NCBI GenBank assembly: GCA_016866875.1
Contig: VGKY01000010.1
Location: forward strand, 1-32,902
DNA from: Candidatus Peribacteria bacterium
Lineage (GTDB): Bacteria > Patescibacteriota > Gracilibacteria > Peribacterales > Peribacteraceae
Reading direction: 5' to 3'
Length of the DNA: 32,902 nt
Each line of letters starts with the position of its first letter. The stretch's first letter is position 1. The position numbers and the translations under genes were made by a program. This document shows positions 22,986-32,388 of this stretch, one piece after another. The notes below the pieces were generated by a model. That model was not told the origin of the DNA, did no database searches, and saw only the letters and a program-made list of their open reading frames with translations.

Positions 22986-23615
22986 TTATGCCTCTTGCTG
23001 TGCAAGTCTTCGCTTCACGATCATGGTGGCGAGGATGCCCGCGCGCTCGGTCTCGTCGAGCTTCATCTTGATGTACTTCACGGTTTCTAGCAGATCAGGG
23101 ATCATCTTGTGTTCGAGAGCGTTGACGCGCCGGCGTGTGGTTTCGAGTTCGATGGCGAGGTTCTCTGCTTGCTTCTCGATCTGTGCGAGGCGGATGAGCG
23201 TCACGAAGACATCGTCGAGCTCCGCTACAGCCTCATCGAGCAGCGCGTTGGTATCGGCATATCCATACGTTCGGATTTCTCCTTCCTTTTGGACGGTGAA
23301 GAAGGGAATCTTCACGCTCATGACGCTCTTCGTTTCGGCAGTCAGAACCACTTTCGCCTGAGGGCTTGAGAGGGCGTTATCCATCTTGGCCTCGGTGAGC
23401 CACACGGACGCATGGAGGAACATGCGGAATGCTTTGCCGAGCCGTTCCTCGACTTTGATGCGCAGCTCCTTTGCCTCACGAACGATGCTCAAGAACTGCT
23501 GCATCAATCCATCCTGCTTGTCTTTCAGCAGCTTATGCCCTCGCTCCGCAGACTTCTGTCGGCGTTTGAGGTCCATCAGTGCCATGCGGGTTGGATTTAC
23601 GCGCAGGAGAGCCAT
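22986..23615 (-). CDS. ntpD: V/A-type ATPase subunit D
   Basis: 209 aa. Central rotor shaft subunit. The conserved start VNPTRMALMDLKRRQKSAERGHKLLKDKQD and the C-terminal ALEHKMIPDLLETVKYIKMKLDETER helix are diagnostic, read here as segments of the long antiparallel coiled coil that inserts into the A3B3 head. It is the last gene of the operon, 36 nt after subunit B. A pyrimidine-rich stretch, not a Shine-Dalgarno, precedes the ATG. Confidence 0.93.
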   Translation of the reverse strand: MALLRVNPTRMALMDLKRRQKSAERGHKLLKDKQDGLMQQFLSIVREAKELRIKVEERLGKAFRMFLHASVWLTEAKMDNALSSPQAKVVLTAETKSVMSVKIPFFTVQKEGEIRTYGYADTNALLDEAVAELDDVFVTLIRLAQIEKQAENLAIELETTRRRVNALEHKMIPDLLETVKYIKMKLDETERAGILATMIVKRRLAQQEA

Positions 23616-23651
23616 GGTGCAGGAGGAGACAGTGGGGGGAAGAGTGTGAAA

Positions 23652-25073
23652 TTACTTTTTTGGCAGGAACTTTTCGATGTGGTCGCTCTTTACGCGCTTG
23701 AGTTCGGCCTTCGGCAGCTCGGTGAGCAGATCCCATCCAATGGAGAGGGACTCGTAGATCGACCGGTTGGCGGTATCGCCCTGACGGATGAATTCCTTCT
23801 CAAAGCGATCGGCGAAGCGCAGGTATGCCTTGTCAGTCTCATTGAGGGAGGATTCGCCGAGGATGACTGCAAGTTCGCGGATTTCCACGCCGCGCGCGTA
23901 GGCGGCTGTCAGCTGGGCATCCATACCGCTGTGGTCCTCGCGGGTTTTACCCTCCCCCTGTGCCTTTCCTTTGAGACGTGATAGCGACCCCATTGGGATG
24001 ACCGGCGGGTAAATGCCCTTCTGGTGAAGTCCACGGTCGAGGCGGATCTGTCCCTCAGTGATGTACCCCGTGAGATCCGGGATCGGGTGGGTCACATCGT
24101 CTTCCGGCATGGTGAGGATCGGAATCTGGGTGATCGATCCCTTCTTGCCCCGGATGCGTCCGGCGCGCTCGTAGATCGTGGCGAGGTCGGTGTAGAGGTA
24201 CCCCGGGTAACCGCGACGACCCGGCACCTCCTTGCGGGCAGCGGACACCTCGCGCAGCGCTTCGCAGTAGTTGGTCATGTCCGTGAGGATGACCGTCACG
24301 TGGTAGTCTAGTTCGAACGCGAGGTATTCCGCCGTGGTGAGTGCAAGGCGGGGCGTGGCAATGCGTTCCACGACGGGATTATCTGCCGTGTTGATGAAGA
24401 GCACGGCGCGGCTGAGAGCACCGGTCTTTTCAAATTCCTGCTGGAAGAATTGGGCTTCCTCAAAGGTCACACCCATGGCGCCGAAGACGACGGCAAACTT
24501 CTCCGTTGACTGGTGCGCATCGCCGGACTTTCCCTCGGTCTCCACTTCCTTGGGCGAGAGCACGCGAGCCTGGCGAGCGATCTGTGCCGCAAGCTTGCTG
24601 TGTGGTAGTCCTGATCCCGAGAAAATCGGGAGCTTTTGGCCTCGCACAAGGGTGTTCAATACGTCGATCGTGGAGATACCCGTCTGGATGAAGTCATCCG
24701 GAAATTCGCGTACTGCGGGGTTAATGGGCGATCCGTTGATATCCAACTTCTTCTCGGGGAGCACCGCAGGTCCTCCGTCGATGGGCGTTCCAGCGCCGGA
24801 AAAGACTCTGCCGAGCATCTCCTCCGCGACGCCGATCTCGAAAGTACGGCCGAGGAAGCGGACTTTGGTGCCCTCGGTGGCCACGCCCTGCGTGGATTCG
24901 AAGAGTTGCACTACTGCCATGCCTTCGCGGGATTCCAGGACTTTGCCTAGGCGGTGTGCTCCGGAAGGCAGCTCGATTTCGCAGAGCTCATCGAACGCGA
25001 CGCCCTCCACTTCACGGACGAAGAGGAGAGGGCCTGCGATGTCATGAACGGTCTTGTACGCAATGTTGGACAT
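23652..25073 (-). CDS. ntpB: V/A-type ATPase subunit B (non-catalytic)
   Basis: 473 aa, the regulatory head subunit alternating with A. Blocks typical of [56 protein letters not shown] (the degenerate P-loop lacking GKT, as expected for B), [40 protein letters not shown], and [20 protein letters not shown]. The leader of the gene reads CCTTCTTCCACTCTCT before the ATG. It follows subunit A by 27 nt. Confidence 0.95.
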   Translation of the reverse strand: MSNIAYKTVHDIAGPLLFVREVEGVAFDELCEIELPSGAHRLGKVLESREGMAVVQLFESTQGVATEGTKVRFLGRTFEIGVAEEMLGRVFSGAGTPIDGGPAVLPEKKLDINGSPINPAVREFPDDFIQTGISTIDVLNTLVRGQKLPIFSGSGLPHSKLAAQIARQARVLSPKEVETEGKSGDAHQSTEKFAVVFGAMGVTFEEAQFFQQEFEKTGALSRAVLFINTADNPVVERIATPRLALTTAEYLAFELDYHVTVILTDMTNYCEALREVSAARKEVPGRRGYPGYLYTDLATIYERAGRIRGKKGSITQIPILTMPEDDVTHPIPDLTGYITEGQIRLDRGLHQKGIYPPVIPMGSLSRLKGKAQGEGKTREDHSGMDAQLTAAYARGVEIRELAVILGESSLNETDKAYLRFADRFEKEFIRQGDTANRSIYESLSIGWDLLTELPKAELKRVKSDHIEKFLPKK

Positions 25074-25100
25074 AGAGAGTGGAAGAAGGAAATGTTGGGA

Positions 25101-26867
25101 TCAGGCGGGAGTAAGCGTCAGGGAATCCAGTTGCTCGGTGATCGCCCGTTCGAGTGCATCAAATGCGTGCTCGTCTCCCTCCTCGATCAAGTGGGCCTGG
25201 GCGATCTTCTCTTTTACAGCGAGGTCTCTCAGTTTTGCGAAGTCAAAGTCTTCCTGCATGATGACGCCTTGTGCCTTGTCCATGAAGTGCAGGATCGCAC
25301 GGACGATGCGGTACTGCTTCTTCAGCGAAGTATAGGCATCCTTTGCGTCGTAGGCGTTTTGAAAGAGGAAGTCCTCGCGGAGCATGCGTGCCGTCTCGAG
25401 CGTGAGCTGCTCTTTGGGCGAGAGTGCATCCGTGCCCACGAGGCGAACGATTTCCTCTAGCTTGCTCTCTTCCTGGAGGATGCTCAGAGCGCGATCACGA
25501 TTGCTCATGCAGTCTTCGGCTACCTCGCGATTGAAGAAGTGCTGGAGGGACTCCGCATAGAGCGTGTAGCTCTGGAGCCAGTTGATGGCGGGGAAGTGGC
25601 GCTTGTAGGCGAGCTTGGCGTCGAGCGCCCAGAAGACCTTGGTCACGCGTAGCGTGTTTTGCGTGACGGGTTCTGAGAAATCTCCTCCGGGAGGGGACAC
25701 GGCGCCGATGACGGAGAGAGAACCCTTACGGTCTTCCGCGCCGAGGCACCGTACGCAACCTGCCCGCTCGTAGAAGCCTGCCGTACGCGATCCCAGGTAC
25801 GCGGGATACCCTTCTTCGCCGGGCATTTCCTCGAGGCGCCCGGACATCTCACGCATGGCTTCCGCCCAGCGGGAGGTGGAGTCGGCCATCAGTGCCACAT
25901 CGTAGCCCATGTCTCGGTAGTATTCGGCGATGGTGATTCCGGTGTAGACGCTCGCCTCACGGGCGGCAACCGGCATGTTGCTGGTATTGGCGATGAGGAT
26001 GGTGCGCTTCATGAGTGGCTCCCCGGTATTGGGATCCGTGAGATGCGGGAACTCCGTGAGCACCTCCGTCATTTCATTCCCTCGCTCTCCACAACCGATG
26101 TACACAATCACCTGGGCATCGCAGTACTTTGCAAGACTCTGCTGTGTGACGGTCTTCCCTGCACCGAAGGGTCCCGGGATGCACCCTGCACCGCCTTTGG
26201 CCATGGGGAAGAGCGTGTCGAGGATGCGCATGCCCGTGACGAGCGGGCTCGAGGGGATGATTTTGTTGTGGGATGGCCGGGGGATGCGGATCGGCCAGCG
26301 CTGCAGCATGGCGATCTCGTGCTCCTTGCCATCGCTGCCCTTGATCACCGCGATGGTGTCCTCGATGCGGTGGGATCCGGCATTGATGCGTACGACTGTC
26401 CCACCTTTGTCCACGGGAACCATGACGCGATGCTCGATGAGCGACGTTTCCTGGACAGTGCCGAGGACATCGCCTGGCTCCACCACGTCCCCCGCCTTGA
26501 CCTTTGCGGCAAAATCCCACTTCTTTGCGCGGTCGAGCCCCGGCACGGAGATGCCGCGGGAGATGTACGCACTCTTCGCTTCGCGCTCGATCAGCTCGAG
26601 CGGTCGCTGAATACCATCGTAGATGGAGGTGAGAAGCCCCGGTGCAAGCTCGACGGAGAGCGTTTCACCGGTGCGCTCCACCGGTTCCCCCGGACCGATG
26701 CCGCTCGTCTCCTCGTAGACTTGAATCGAAGCGGTATCGCCATGGAGCTCGATGACTTCGCCGATCAGATTCTCCTTCGAGACGCGGACGACTTCGAACA
26801 TTTTGGCTCCCGTCATGCCCTTGGCGACGACGAGCGGTCCTGCGACTTTGATGATGGATCCAGACAT
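25101..26867 (-). CDS. ntpA: V/A-type ATPase catalytic subunit A
   Basis: 588 aa. Hydrolyses or makes ATP at the A/B interface. Walker A is [17 protein letters not shown]; the catalytic Glu lies in [13 protein letters not shown]; Walker B region [18 protein letters not shown]; and the A-specific bulge (non-homologous region) occupies about residues 110-200. The full length matches the family. CTCCCCC precedes the ATG, with no Shine-Dalgarno. The antisense strand contains a long open frame, which I take as a shadow. Confidence 0.96.
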   Translation of the reverse strand: MSGSIIKVAGPLVVAKGMTGAKMFEVVRVSKENLIGEVIELHGDTASIQVYEETSGIGPGEPVERTGETLSVELAPGLLTSIYDGIQRPLELIEREAKSAYISRGISVPGLDRAKKWDFAAKVKAGDVVEPGDVLGTVQETSLIEHRVMVPVDKGGTVVRINAGSHRIEDTIAVIKGSDGKEHEIAMLQRWPIRIPRPSHNKIIPSSPLVTGMRILDTLFPMAKGGAGCIPGPFGAGKTVTQQSLAKYCDAQVIVYIGCGERGNEMTEVLTEFPHLTDPNTGEPLMKRTILIANTSNMPVAAREASVYTGITIAEYYRDMGYDVALMADSTSRWAEAMREMSGRLEEMPGEEGYPAYLGSRTAGFYERAGCVRCLGAEDRKGSLSVIGAVSPPGGDFSEPVTQNTLRVTKVFWALDAKLAYKRHFPAINWLQSYTLYAESLQHFFNREVAEDCMSNRDRALSILQEESKLEEIVRLVGTDALSPKEQLTLETARMLREDFLFQNAYDAKDAYTSLKKQYRIVRAILHFMDKAQGVIMQEDFDFAKLRDLAVKEKIAQAHLIEEGDEHAFDALERAITEQLDSLTLTPA

Positions 26868-26888
26868 GGGGGAGGAGGGAAGAGAGGT

Positions 26889-27242
26889 TTAAGCAAGGAT
26901 ATTGGAACCAATGGCTCGTTCGACTGTGCGCATCAATCGCTCGAGGCCGAAGCCCGTGGCTCCGTGATGACAGGGAATGGTGATGATGGCGGGCAGCGCT
27001 CCCTGTGCGAGCTTCTTTTCATCTTCAGGCGTCATGCCTGCGGCGTAATCCTCGGTGATGAAGATGATGCCGTAGACAGGACGAGGGATGCTATGAGCCT
27101 CGCCCGACATTTTCCTGCGCAGAACGTACAGCGTATCGATCGCTTCTTTCGCCGAGCTGACGGGGTAGGTATCTACCCCGAGCAGGGAGAATCCTGCAAT
27201 GGTTTCCCGTGAGCCGACCATGGCGATAGAGTAGTGAGACAT
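26889..27242 (-). CDS. ntpG: V/A-type ATPase subunit F
   Basis: 117 aa (called G in the Enterococcus ntp nomenclature). Small rotor subunit that binds D. SIAMVGSRETIAGFSLLGVD at the start and GIIFITEDYAAGMTPEDEK in the middle are typical, with the C-terminal helix at RLMRTVERAIGSNIL. It shares one base with the upstream subunit C gene and is followed by subunit A after 21 nt. Confidence 0.92.
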   Translation of the reverse strand: MSHYSIAMVGSRETIAGFSLLGVDTYPVSSAKEAIDTLYVLRRKMSGEAHSIPRPVYGIIFITEDYAAGMTPEDEKKLAQGALPAIITIPCHHGATGFGLERLMRTVERAIGSNILA

Positions 27243-28252
27243 CAGTGTTGGAAGAGGGAGCCGCCGAGGAAGGGCGGGAGGATCTGGCGAATTTCCTGGG
27301 GAGAAAGGCCGTTGCGCTTACCGATGACGATGGCACGCAAAACGCGCAACTGGTGAAACACGGTTGCGGCAAAGGCAAAGGGTGCTTCAACGGTGAGCAC
27401 CTTCTGCCACATATCCTCAATGTCCTCAGTGAATACTTTCTGGAGACCCGATTCGAGGACGTTGCGATCTTCTAGGTGATCGAGCGCTGGGAGTAGGTGG
27501 TAGTGCAGATCAGACTGTGCGATGGATGAGCGGATGCCCTCGAGGGAATCGAGATTTCTCGGATCGATCGTTCCTCCCTTGAAGCAGTACAGTTCAATGC
27601 TCTTCGCTTCGTCATGCGGTATCCTGAGCGCAGTGCGAATATTTTGTGCGTCGATGCTGTGACGAACCAGCCGGAGGATGTCCGCACTCCCAGATGCTTT
27701 TGCGAGCTGCAGGCGCATTTCGCAGTAGCTTTGTGCTACTGCACGATCGATTTCTTTTGGAGAGAGGCTGTCTGCTTTCAGGAGACCGCGCACACAGGTT
27801 ACGAGCGTTGGAGGAAGCGTCCCAGCCTCGTCAGTTTCGATGAGGCGCTGCAGATCTTCCGGATGGATGACGTAGACAGTGCTCTGCGGTTTTCTGCTGA
27901 CATTTGAGGTCAGGCCACGCTTTTGCTTTATAGCATAGGCCATTTGTGCCCCATCATTTTCCATCCAAACGATGTGGAAGACCTTTTCCTGCGTGCTGTC
28001 GACCATGTCCTCCACTTCTGCCTTCAGCCAGTGTTCGAGGGCCTCGAGCACGAGCCCTGCCTGTGTGATGGACTGGTCGATGACGCTCGTGAGACGCAAT
28101 TCCGTAAGGATCCGTTCCAACTCATTCATGTCGTGGCATCCGACAAGACGGTACACATCGGATTCCGCCAGAATCAACTGACGGAGTGTGGCCATGCGCC
28201 CGTAAGCAAAGGCATAGTCTTGGCCGACGGGAAGGGTAGAGGCGAGCGACAC
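27242..28252 (-). CDS. ntpC: V/A-type ATPase subunit C
   Basis: 336 aa, GTG start at 28252. Funnel-shaped, all-helical coupler joining the rotor shaft to the K ring. Recognised by YAFAYGRMATLRQLILAESD near the N-terminus and by position between E and F; the C-terminal third repeats the helical pattern (ALDHLEDRNVLESGLQKVF). It starts 2 nt after the E stop. Confidence 0.88.
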   Translation of the reverse strand: MSLASTLPVGQDYAFAYGRMATLRQLILAESDVYRLVGCHDMNELERILTELRLTSVIDQSITQAGLVLEALEHWLKAEVEDMVDSTQEKVFHIVWMENDGAQMAYAIKQKRGLTSNVSRKPQSTVYVIHPEDLQRLIETDEAGTLPPTLVTCVRGLLKADSLSPKEIDRAVAQSYCEMRLQLAKASGSADILRLVRHSIDAQNIRTALRIPHDEAKSIELYCFKGGTIDPRNLDSLEGIRSSIAQSDLHYHLLPALDHLEDRNVLESGLQKVFTEDIEDMWQKVLTVEAPFAFAATVFHQLRVLRAIVIGKRNGLSPQEIRQILPPFLGGSLFQH

Positions 28253-28254
28253 GG

Positions 28255-28806
28255 TCAGGCGGAGAAGTACTGGTGGGAAATATTGAGTTCGGTCTCTGGA
28301 CGGAGAACGGACTGCACGATGGCTTCCAGTGTGCAGTCCTTTTCATGTGTTGCAGAGACGAAATGAAATCCTCCTCTTGCATCAATGGGTTTTCCCATGG
28401 TGCAGTTCTTCGGTGCCATGCTCTTGATGAGTGCAGCGTGCTTCTTGGCCGGGTGCACGACGCCTGCAGGCAGTGTTGCAAGGCATGCCTGCAGCAGGGG
28501 CTTGATCTGATCATCCGGCAGTTGCTCTAGGCGTTCGATGACGCCCGCATAGGTTTTATCGAGCAGACGCAGGCGGGTCGTCGCGATGGCATTGCGGCGC
28601 TGACCTGCAGCCAGGCGCTCGGTTTTCTGCCGAAGCTGAACCTTTTTTTCCTGAACGTTCTTTGCCATGGCCTGTTCACGGGAGCGACGCTCCTGCTGGA
28701 GCTGATCGCGCATGTGTGACAGACGTTGTTCATGTGCAGACTTCGCCTCGGCAATGTGATGGTCTGTATCGCCGATGATCGCATTGATGATGTCTTGGAG
28801 AGCCAT
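28255..28806 (-). CDS. ntpE: V/A-type ATPase subunit E
   Basis: 183 aa peripheral-stalk subunit. The N-terminal half is a long charged coiled coil (about residues 12-75, e.g. QLQQERRSREQAMAKNVQEK). The C-terminal half is globular (DARGGFHFVSATHEKDCTLE), the typical E-subunit domain that ties the stalk to the top of A3B3. It pairs with the stalk protein encoded at the front of the operon. Confidence 0.88.
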   Translation of the reverse strand: MALQDIINAIIGDTDHHIAEAKSAHEQRLSHMRDQLQQERRSREQAMAKNVQEKKVQLRQKTERLAAGQRRNAIATTRLRLLDKTYAGVIERLEQLPDDQIKPLLQACLATLPAGVVHPAKKHAALIKSMAPKNCTMGKPIDARGGFHFVSATHEKDCTLEAIVQSVLRPETELNISHQYFSA

Positions 28807-28824
28807 ACTGCAGAGAGTGAGCGG

Positions 28825-29442
28825 TTAGCTGATTACAGATGCCTTGAAGGCGTTCAACATGAAGAAGGAGATGAGGAAGCCGAGGAGTGCGTACGTCTCG
28901 ACGAGAGCGGCGAGGGTGATGACGCGACCCGCAAGACGACCGTCCTTGGCAAGCATGTGAAGACCGGAAGCACACACCTTGCCCTGGTAAGGAGCCGAGA
29001 TGAGACAGGTGATGGTCACTGGGAGGAATGACGCGAAGAGGATGAATCCCTGTAGGGCAGAGACGGATGCTTGCTCAGAGATGAGCGGTGCGTACGAGAA
29101 GATGAACAAGAGCGAGATGACCATTCCGTAGAGACCTTGCGATCCCGGGAGAACGGCAAGCGTGATGACTTTTCCCGCAAGCTCAGGCTTCTCAGTGAGG
29201 AGTCCTGCACCGGCCTGACCGACCAAGCTGACGCCGAGAATAGAACCAAGACAGGGCAGTACGGTTGCGATTCCTGCGCCGATGAAGGCGAGAAGCAGTG
29301 CCCATTGGGTTGCCTGGGCATTGTTGCCTCCCATGTTCATAACGGCTTCTTGCGCAAGTGCGAAGAAGGGGAGTGCCAACATGGCGATGATTGCTCCGAA
29401 GATCACCTTTTGATTCGACGGGGCGGTAAGCTGTTTAAGCAT
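28825..29442 (-). CDS. ntpK: V/A-type ATPase subunit K (double-hairpin ion-binding rotor subunit)
   Basis: 205 aa. Two fused c-subunit hairpins. Hairpin 1 includes ITLAVLPGSQGLYGMVISLL and lacks the carboxylate. Hairpin 2 includes LISAPYQGKVCASG and ITLAALVETYALLGFLISF with Glu182. The E. hirae NtpK Na+ ligands (Leu61, Thr64, Gln65, Gln110, Glu139) correspond to Leu98, Ser101, Gln102, Gln153 and Glu182, with Thr replaced by Ser, so Na+ coupling is predicted. It is about 50 residues longer than NtpK because of an extra N-terminal hydrophobic helix (VIFGAIIAMLALPFFALAQ) that may be a signal sequence or fifth helix. Confidence 0.94.
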   Translation of the reverse strand: MLKQLTAPSNQKVIFGAIIAMLALPFFALAQEAVMNMGGNNAQATQWALLLAFIGAGIATVLPCLGSILGVSLVGQAGAGLLTEKPELAGKVITLAVLPGSQGLYGMVISLLFIFSYAPLISEQASVSALQGFILFASFLPVTITCLISAPYQGKVCASGLHMLAKDGRLAGRVITLAALVETYALLGFLISFFMLNAFKASVIS

Positions 29443-29475
29443 AGAAGGGAAGTAAAAGGGTAAAAGGGGAAGGAA

Positions 29476-31425
29476 TTAAGAAACGGAGTGAGCAGTAGTC
29501 TGTCTCTGGAAAGGGAGGAAGGGTCTACCCCCTCCTTCAAAGAACTGGCTGAAGAACTCGATGAATTGGAGACGTCCGGAGTGGATGAAGCTTCCCAGGG
29601 CGTTGAGGGCGATGCTGACGGTGTGGCCCATGAGCGCTATGAGAATCACCACGGGAATGCGCACAATCATCCACGGGAAGAGCCTGCCCATCTCCACGGC
29701 AACCTGATCTACCGCCATGGCTATGGCTCCCGTCACAAGCCCCAAGGCGAGGATGCGCAGATAACTGAGGCTGTTGCTGAGGAGGCCGATCATCATGTTG
29801 GCTACTCCCAAAAAACCCATCAACGGACGCACGAACCACTTGTTTCCGTATCCCTTGCCCCAGATCAGCAATCCGATTGAAACGTAGAACGCTAATTCGA
29901 TGGGTCGCTTCCATGGAACCGGTGCAGCAAGTATGCCAATGACGAGCGCGAGGACGAGGTGGGGGGTGAAGTCCTGCCAGAGCGCAGCAATCTTATTGCC
30001 GTGCACCCATTTGTGGTACCCAGAGAGGAACATCCCGAAAAAGATATGGGTGACACCCAGTCCGAGTGCAAGGTACTGCAGGAAATTGATTCCGCTCTGC
30101 TCGCTGAGGTTCCAGATCTGTCCACGGAAGAGGCGACCTCCTCCAGCAACTTCTCTAGTCAATACTTCGGGAACTTGGTTGGGGGTCAGTCCGAACCATC
30201 CACCAAACGGAATACCAACAAAGAACGAGACAATGCCGCTGTACAAGAGCAGCCAGATCAGGGGGGATCCCTCGATCGACAGTTTCTTCTTCCAGATGAT
30301 GGCTCCCATGATCAGAGCAAGTGTTGCGCCGTACCCGCCATCCGTGAGACATAGTGCGTAGTAGATGATAAAGAATGGCGCGAGGAGCGGGGTGGGGTCG
30401 AATTCATGAGGAAGCGGCAACCCGTAGAGCGTTGTGACGCTCTCGAAGGGGGTGATCAGCTTGCAATTTTTCAGGAGGACCGGTGCCTCTTCGCTTTCGT
30501 GAGGAAGAGCGGGCTCGACCGCAATTGCCGGCGAAATCTTCTGCAGTCTGGATGCAAGCTCACGCACATCTTTCTTCGGCATCCATCCGACGAGGGTACT
30601 GAGGGAGCGCGACTCAGACAGATGCTCGCGTGCGTGCTGTTTGCCGTTAAGCCAATCCATATAGATGGAAATGCGGATGAGGTCCGGCAAAAGTGTCGTC
30701 AGTGCTACGCGCCTGTCGGCGTGCTTGAGGCGTGCAGCCATTGCGGTTTCTGCGTCACCCTTCGCTTTCCTGAGCAGTGCATTCGGAGTGCCATGGAGGT
30801 GTGGCAGGGTGCATTCGAGCCATCCGTGGCTTGCGGCAATTTCCTCAAATTGTCCCAGATCCTCGCTCCATACGATTGCATCCGCGACGACTTTCTCTCC
30901 AAGAAAATCTACCTGCTCTACCGCAGTGCGCGGAAGCTTTTGTCTCAGGGATGCCTGAAAATTGAAAAATGTGTCCTTCGGAACCATGCCGAGCATCAGC
31001 ACGGTTCTAGCGGTCTTTCGCTCGAGATCTAGGCGGTAGGGGAGCTTCTTCCATGGTTCGAGAATCTGGGACAGGGAATCCGCTTCCTTGAGGACTGCGG
31101 AAGCAGCGGTGTCTTTCTCCTCGAGTGCATGGAGCTCGTCGACAATGCCCCGAACATCCACTTTACTGCGAGCAGCAAGGATTTCATCGACACCATGCTT
31201 TCCCAGGGCGCTTGCGAGAGTCTTTTTGGAGGAAACCTGTTTTAAGGTGTCGATGGCAAAGTGCAGCTCGGCAATGCGATAGTTCACTTCGCTGTGATCG
31301 ACGGATGCAGAGGGCTCTTCTTCGCTGATATGCAGCATTCCTTCGGCTTGCAAGGCGTCGAGCACCTGCTCCCGCAGGGGGCGGAATGCGAGGACGGCCA
31401 CTTTCTGCATGCGAACGATCGCCAT
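29476..31425 (-). CDS. ntpI: V/A-type ATPase subunit I (membrane stator, a-subunit)
   Basis: 649 aa. N-terminal cytosolic arm of about 340 residues with coiled coils (NYRIAELHFAIDTLKQVSSK) that contacts the stalks, then seven or eight membrane helices in the C-terminal half. The ion-channel helices include LRILALGLVTGAIAMAVDQV, with the conserved Arg facing the K ring, and TVSIALNALGSFIHSGRLQF near the end. FVGIPFGGWFGL and PTPLLAPFFIIYYALCLTDG are also family blocks. Confidence 0.93.
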   Translation of the reverse strand: MAIVRMQKVAVLAFRPLREQVLDALQAEGMLHISEEEPSASVDHSEVNYRIAELHFAIDTLKQVSSKKTLASALGKHGVDEILAARSKVDVRGIVDELHALEEKDTAASAVLKEADSLSQILEPWKKLPYRLDLERKTARTVLMLGMVPKDTFFNFQASLRQKLPRTAVEQVDFLGEKVVADAIVWSEDLGQFEEIAASHGWLECTLPHLHGTPNALLRKAKGDAETAMAARLKHADRRVALTTLLPDLIRISIYMDWLNGKQHAREHLSESRSLSTLVGWMPKKDVRELASRLQKISPAIAVEPALPHESEEAPVLLKNCKLITPFESVTTLYGLPLPHEFDPTPLLAPFFIIYYALCLTDGGYGATLALIMGAIIWKKKLSIEGSPLIWLLLYSGIVSFFVGIPFGGWFGLTPNQVPEVLTREVAGGGRLFRGQIWNLSEQSGINFLQYLALGLGVTHIFFGMFLSGYHKWVHGNKIAALWQDFTPHLVLALVIGILAAPVPWKRPIELAFYVSIGLLIWGKGYGNKWFVRPLMGFLGVANMMIGLLSNSLSYLRILALGLVTGAIAMAVDQVAVEMGRLFPWMIVRIPVVILIALMGHTVSIALNALGSFIHSGRLQFIEFFSQFFEGGGRPFLPFQRQTTAHSVS

Positions 31426-31428
31426 CTT

Positions 31429-31803
31429 CTATAGGTGTAGGAAAAAGGATGGAGAAAGGAGCTCTTTGGTGAGGCGCTCCACGGTCGCTGGCATCTTCGC
31501 GTCCACGGCGGCGTCCACCGCCGCACAATCCTTGGTAATCTTGTCGTGCTCCGCATGGAAGATTTCCGGTAATTCCTTCTCTTTATACGATCGCAGTTCC
31601 TGCAGTGCCTTCGCTCGCAGGCTTTCGTCTAGTTCCTGACGCTCCTTTCCATATGCCTCCTTCGTCTCACGCTCGACCTGATCCATCGCAGCGACGGCCT
31701 TCTGGTAGCGTTGTTCCTCAGAACGCTCGAGATTTGCAATTTTCTCAAGAGAATGTTTTTGCGTATTTTCCATGGCGGTTGCGGTGACAGGAGAAGTACT
31801 CAT
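31429..31803 (-). CDS. ntpF: V/A-type ATPase stalk subunit (G/H, NtpF-like)
   Basis: 124 aa from ATG 31803. Highly charged, almost all helical with heptads (LEKIANLERSEEQRYQKAVA, then EAYGKERQELDESLRAKAL), as expected for the peripheral-stalk partner of subunit E. Assigned mainly by position: it opens the operon in the order F-I-K-E-C-G-A-B-D, as in Enterococcus hirae. The longer ORF from 31932 has a low-complexity, unlikely N-terminus. It starts 4 nt before subunit I. Confidence 0.75.
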   Translation of the reverse strand: MSTSPVTATAMENTQKHSLEKIANLERSEEQRYQKAVAAMDQVERETKEAYGKERQELDESLRAKALQELRSYKEKELPEIFHAEHDKITKDCAAVDAAVDAKMPATVERLTKELLSPSFFLHL

Positions 31804-31948
31804 GATACCCCTGCATAACGAATTTTCCTCCGAAAAACAAGGGTCTTGAAGCTGCTTTTCTTTCGGAGAGTGTCTGATGACAGAGGGTTTCTCGGCATGG
31901 GAGAACGGACGATGACACGTCACAATCTTCAACCGAAAGGCACATAGA

Positions 31949-32071
31949 CTACATTGTGAGCATCGCCCAAATCCGGATCCCGTTTTCTTTCAGGATGACG
32001 AGGATCGCGAGGAGGGCGAAGAGTAAGACGATGCGAGGGAAGGTTCGGTGAGGATGCTGCATGAAGATCAT
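31949..32071 (-). CDS. Putative 40-aa single-span membrane peptide
   Basis: ATG 32071 overlaps the stop of the upstream 106-aa gene by 4 nt (ATGA); TAG at 31951-31949. The peptide has a basic start, one hydrophobic helix (RIVLLFALLAILVILKENG) and a short tail, so an N-in membrane peptide is predicted. Support comes from the stop/start overlap and the clean transmembrane pattern. It is encoded 145 nt upstream of the V-ATPase operon on the same strand; a link to the ATPase is speculative. Confidence 0.45.
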   Translation of the reverse strand: MIFMQHPHRTFPRIVLLFALLAILVILKENGIRIWAMLTM

Positions 32072-32388
32072 TGTACACTCTGAGGGGTCTCCAGAGCTGC
32101 ACCGCAAAGCCACAGGATGACGTTACTTCGCGTTCCTCTGAGGCCGTCCGCAATTTCTGTGTTCACCATTGTCCGTACCAAAAGGGATGACTCTTCAAAT
32201 TCTATGCTCTGAGGGTCGGGCGATCCGAGATTGTTGAGGAGGATCATCTGCATATCAGCGAGGAGTGCAGCTCCACTGCTTGCGATATGTTTCATGATGT
32301 CCGCAGCGCATCTCTGCACAGCATTTGTTCTGATGATGGGTTCTCTAGCGAAGTGGCGCATGGGATAGGGTGGGAAACTAGAAGACAT
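32068..32388 (-). CDS. Hypothetical protein, 106 aa
   Basis: No family recognised. Mixed alpha/beta composition with two moderately hydrophobic segments (ASSGAALLADMQMILLNN, SNVILWLCGAALE), no signal peptide. It overlaps the preceding 82-aa gene by 11 nt and the following 40-aa ORF by 4 nt, so the three look like one transcription unit reading towards the ATPase operon. Confidence 0.5.
   Translation of the reverse strand: MSSSFPPYPMRHFAREPIIRTNAVQRCAADIMKHIASSGAALLADMQMILLNNLGSPDPQSIEFEESSLLVRTMVNTEIADGLRGTRSNVILWLCGAALETPQSVQ

Noticed and set aside
26043-27212. 389-codon plus-strand open frame
   Set aside because: Antisense to the V-ATPase A and F genes, His/Asp-rich, no motif.
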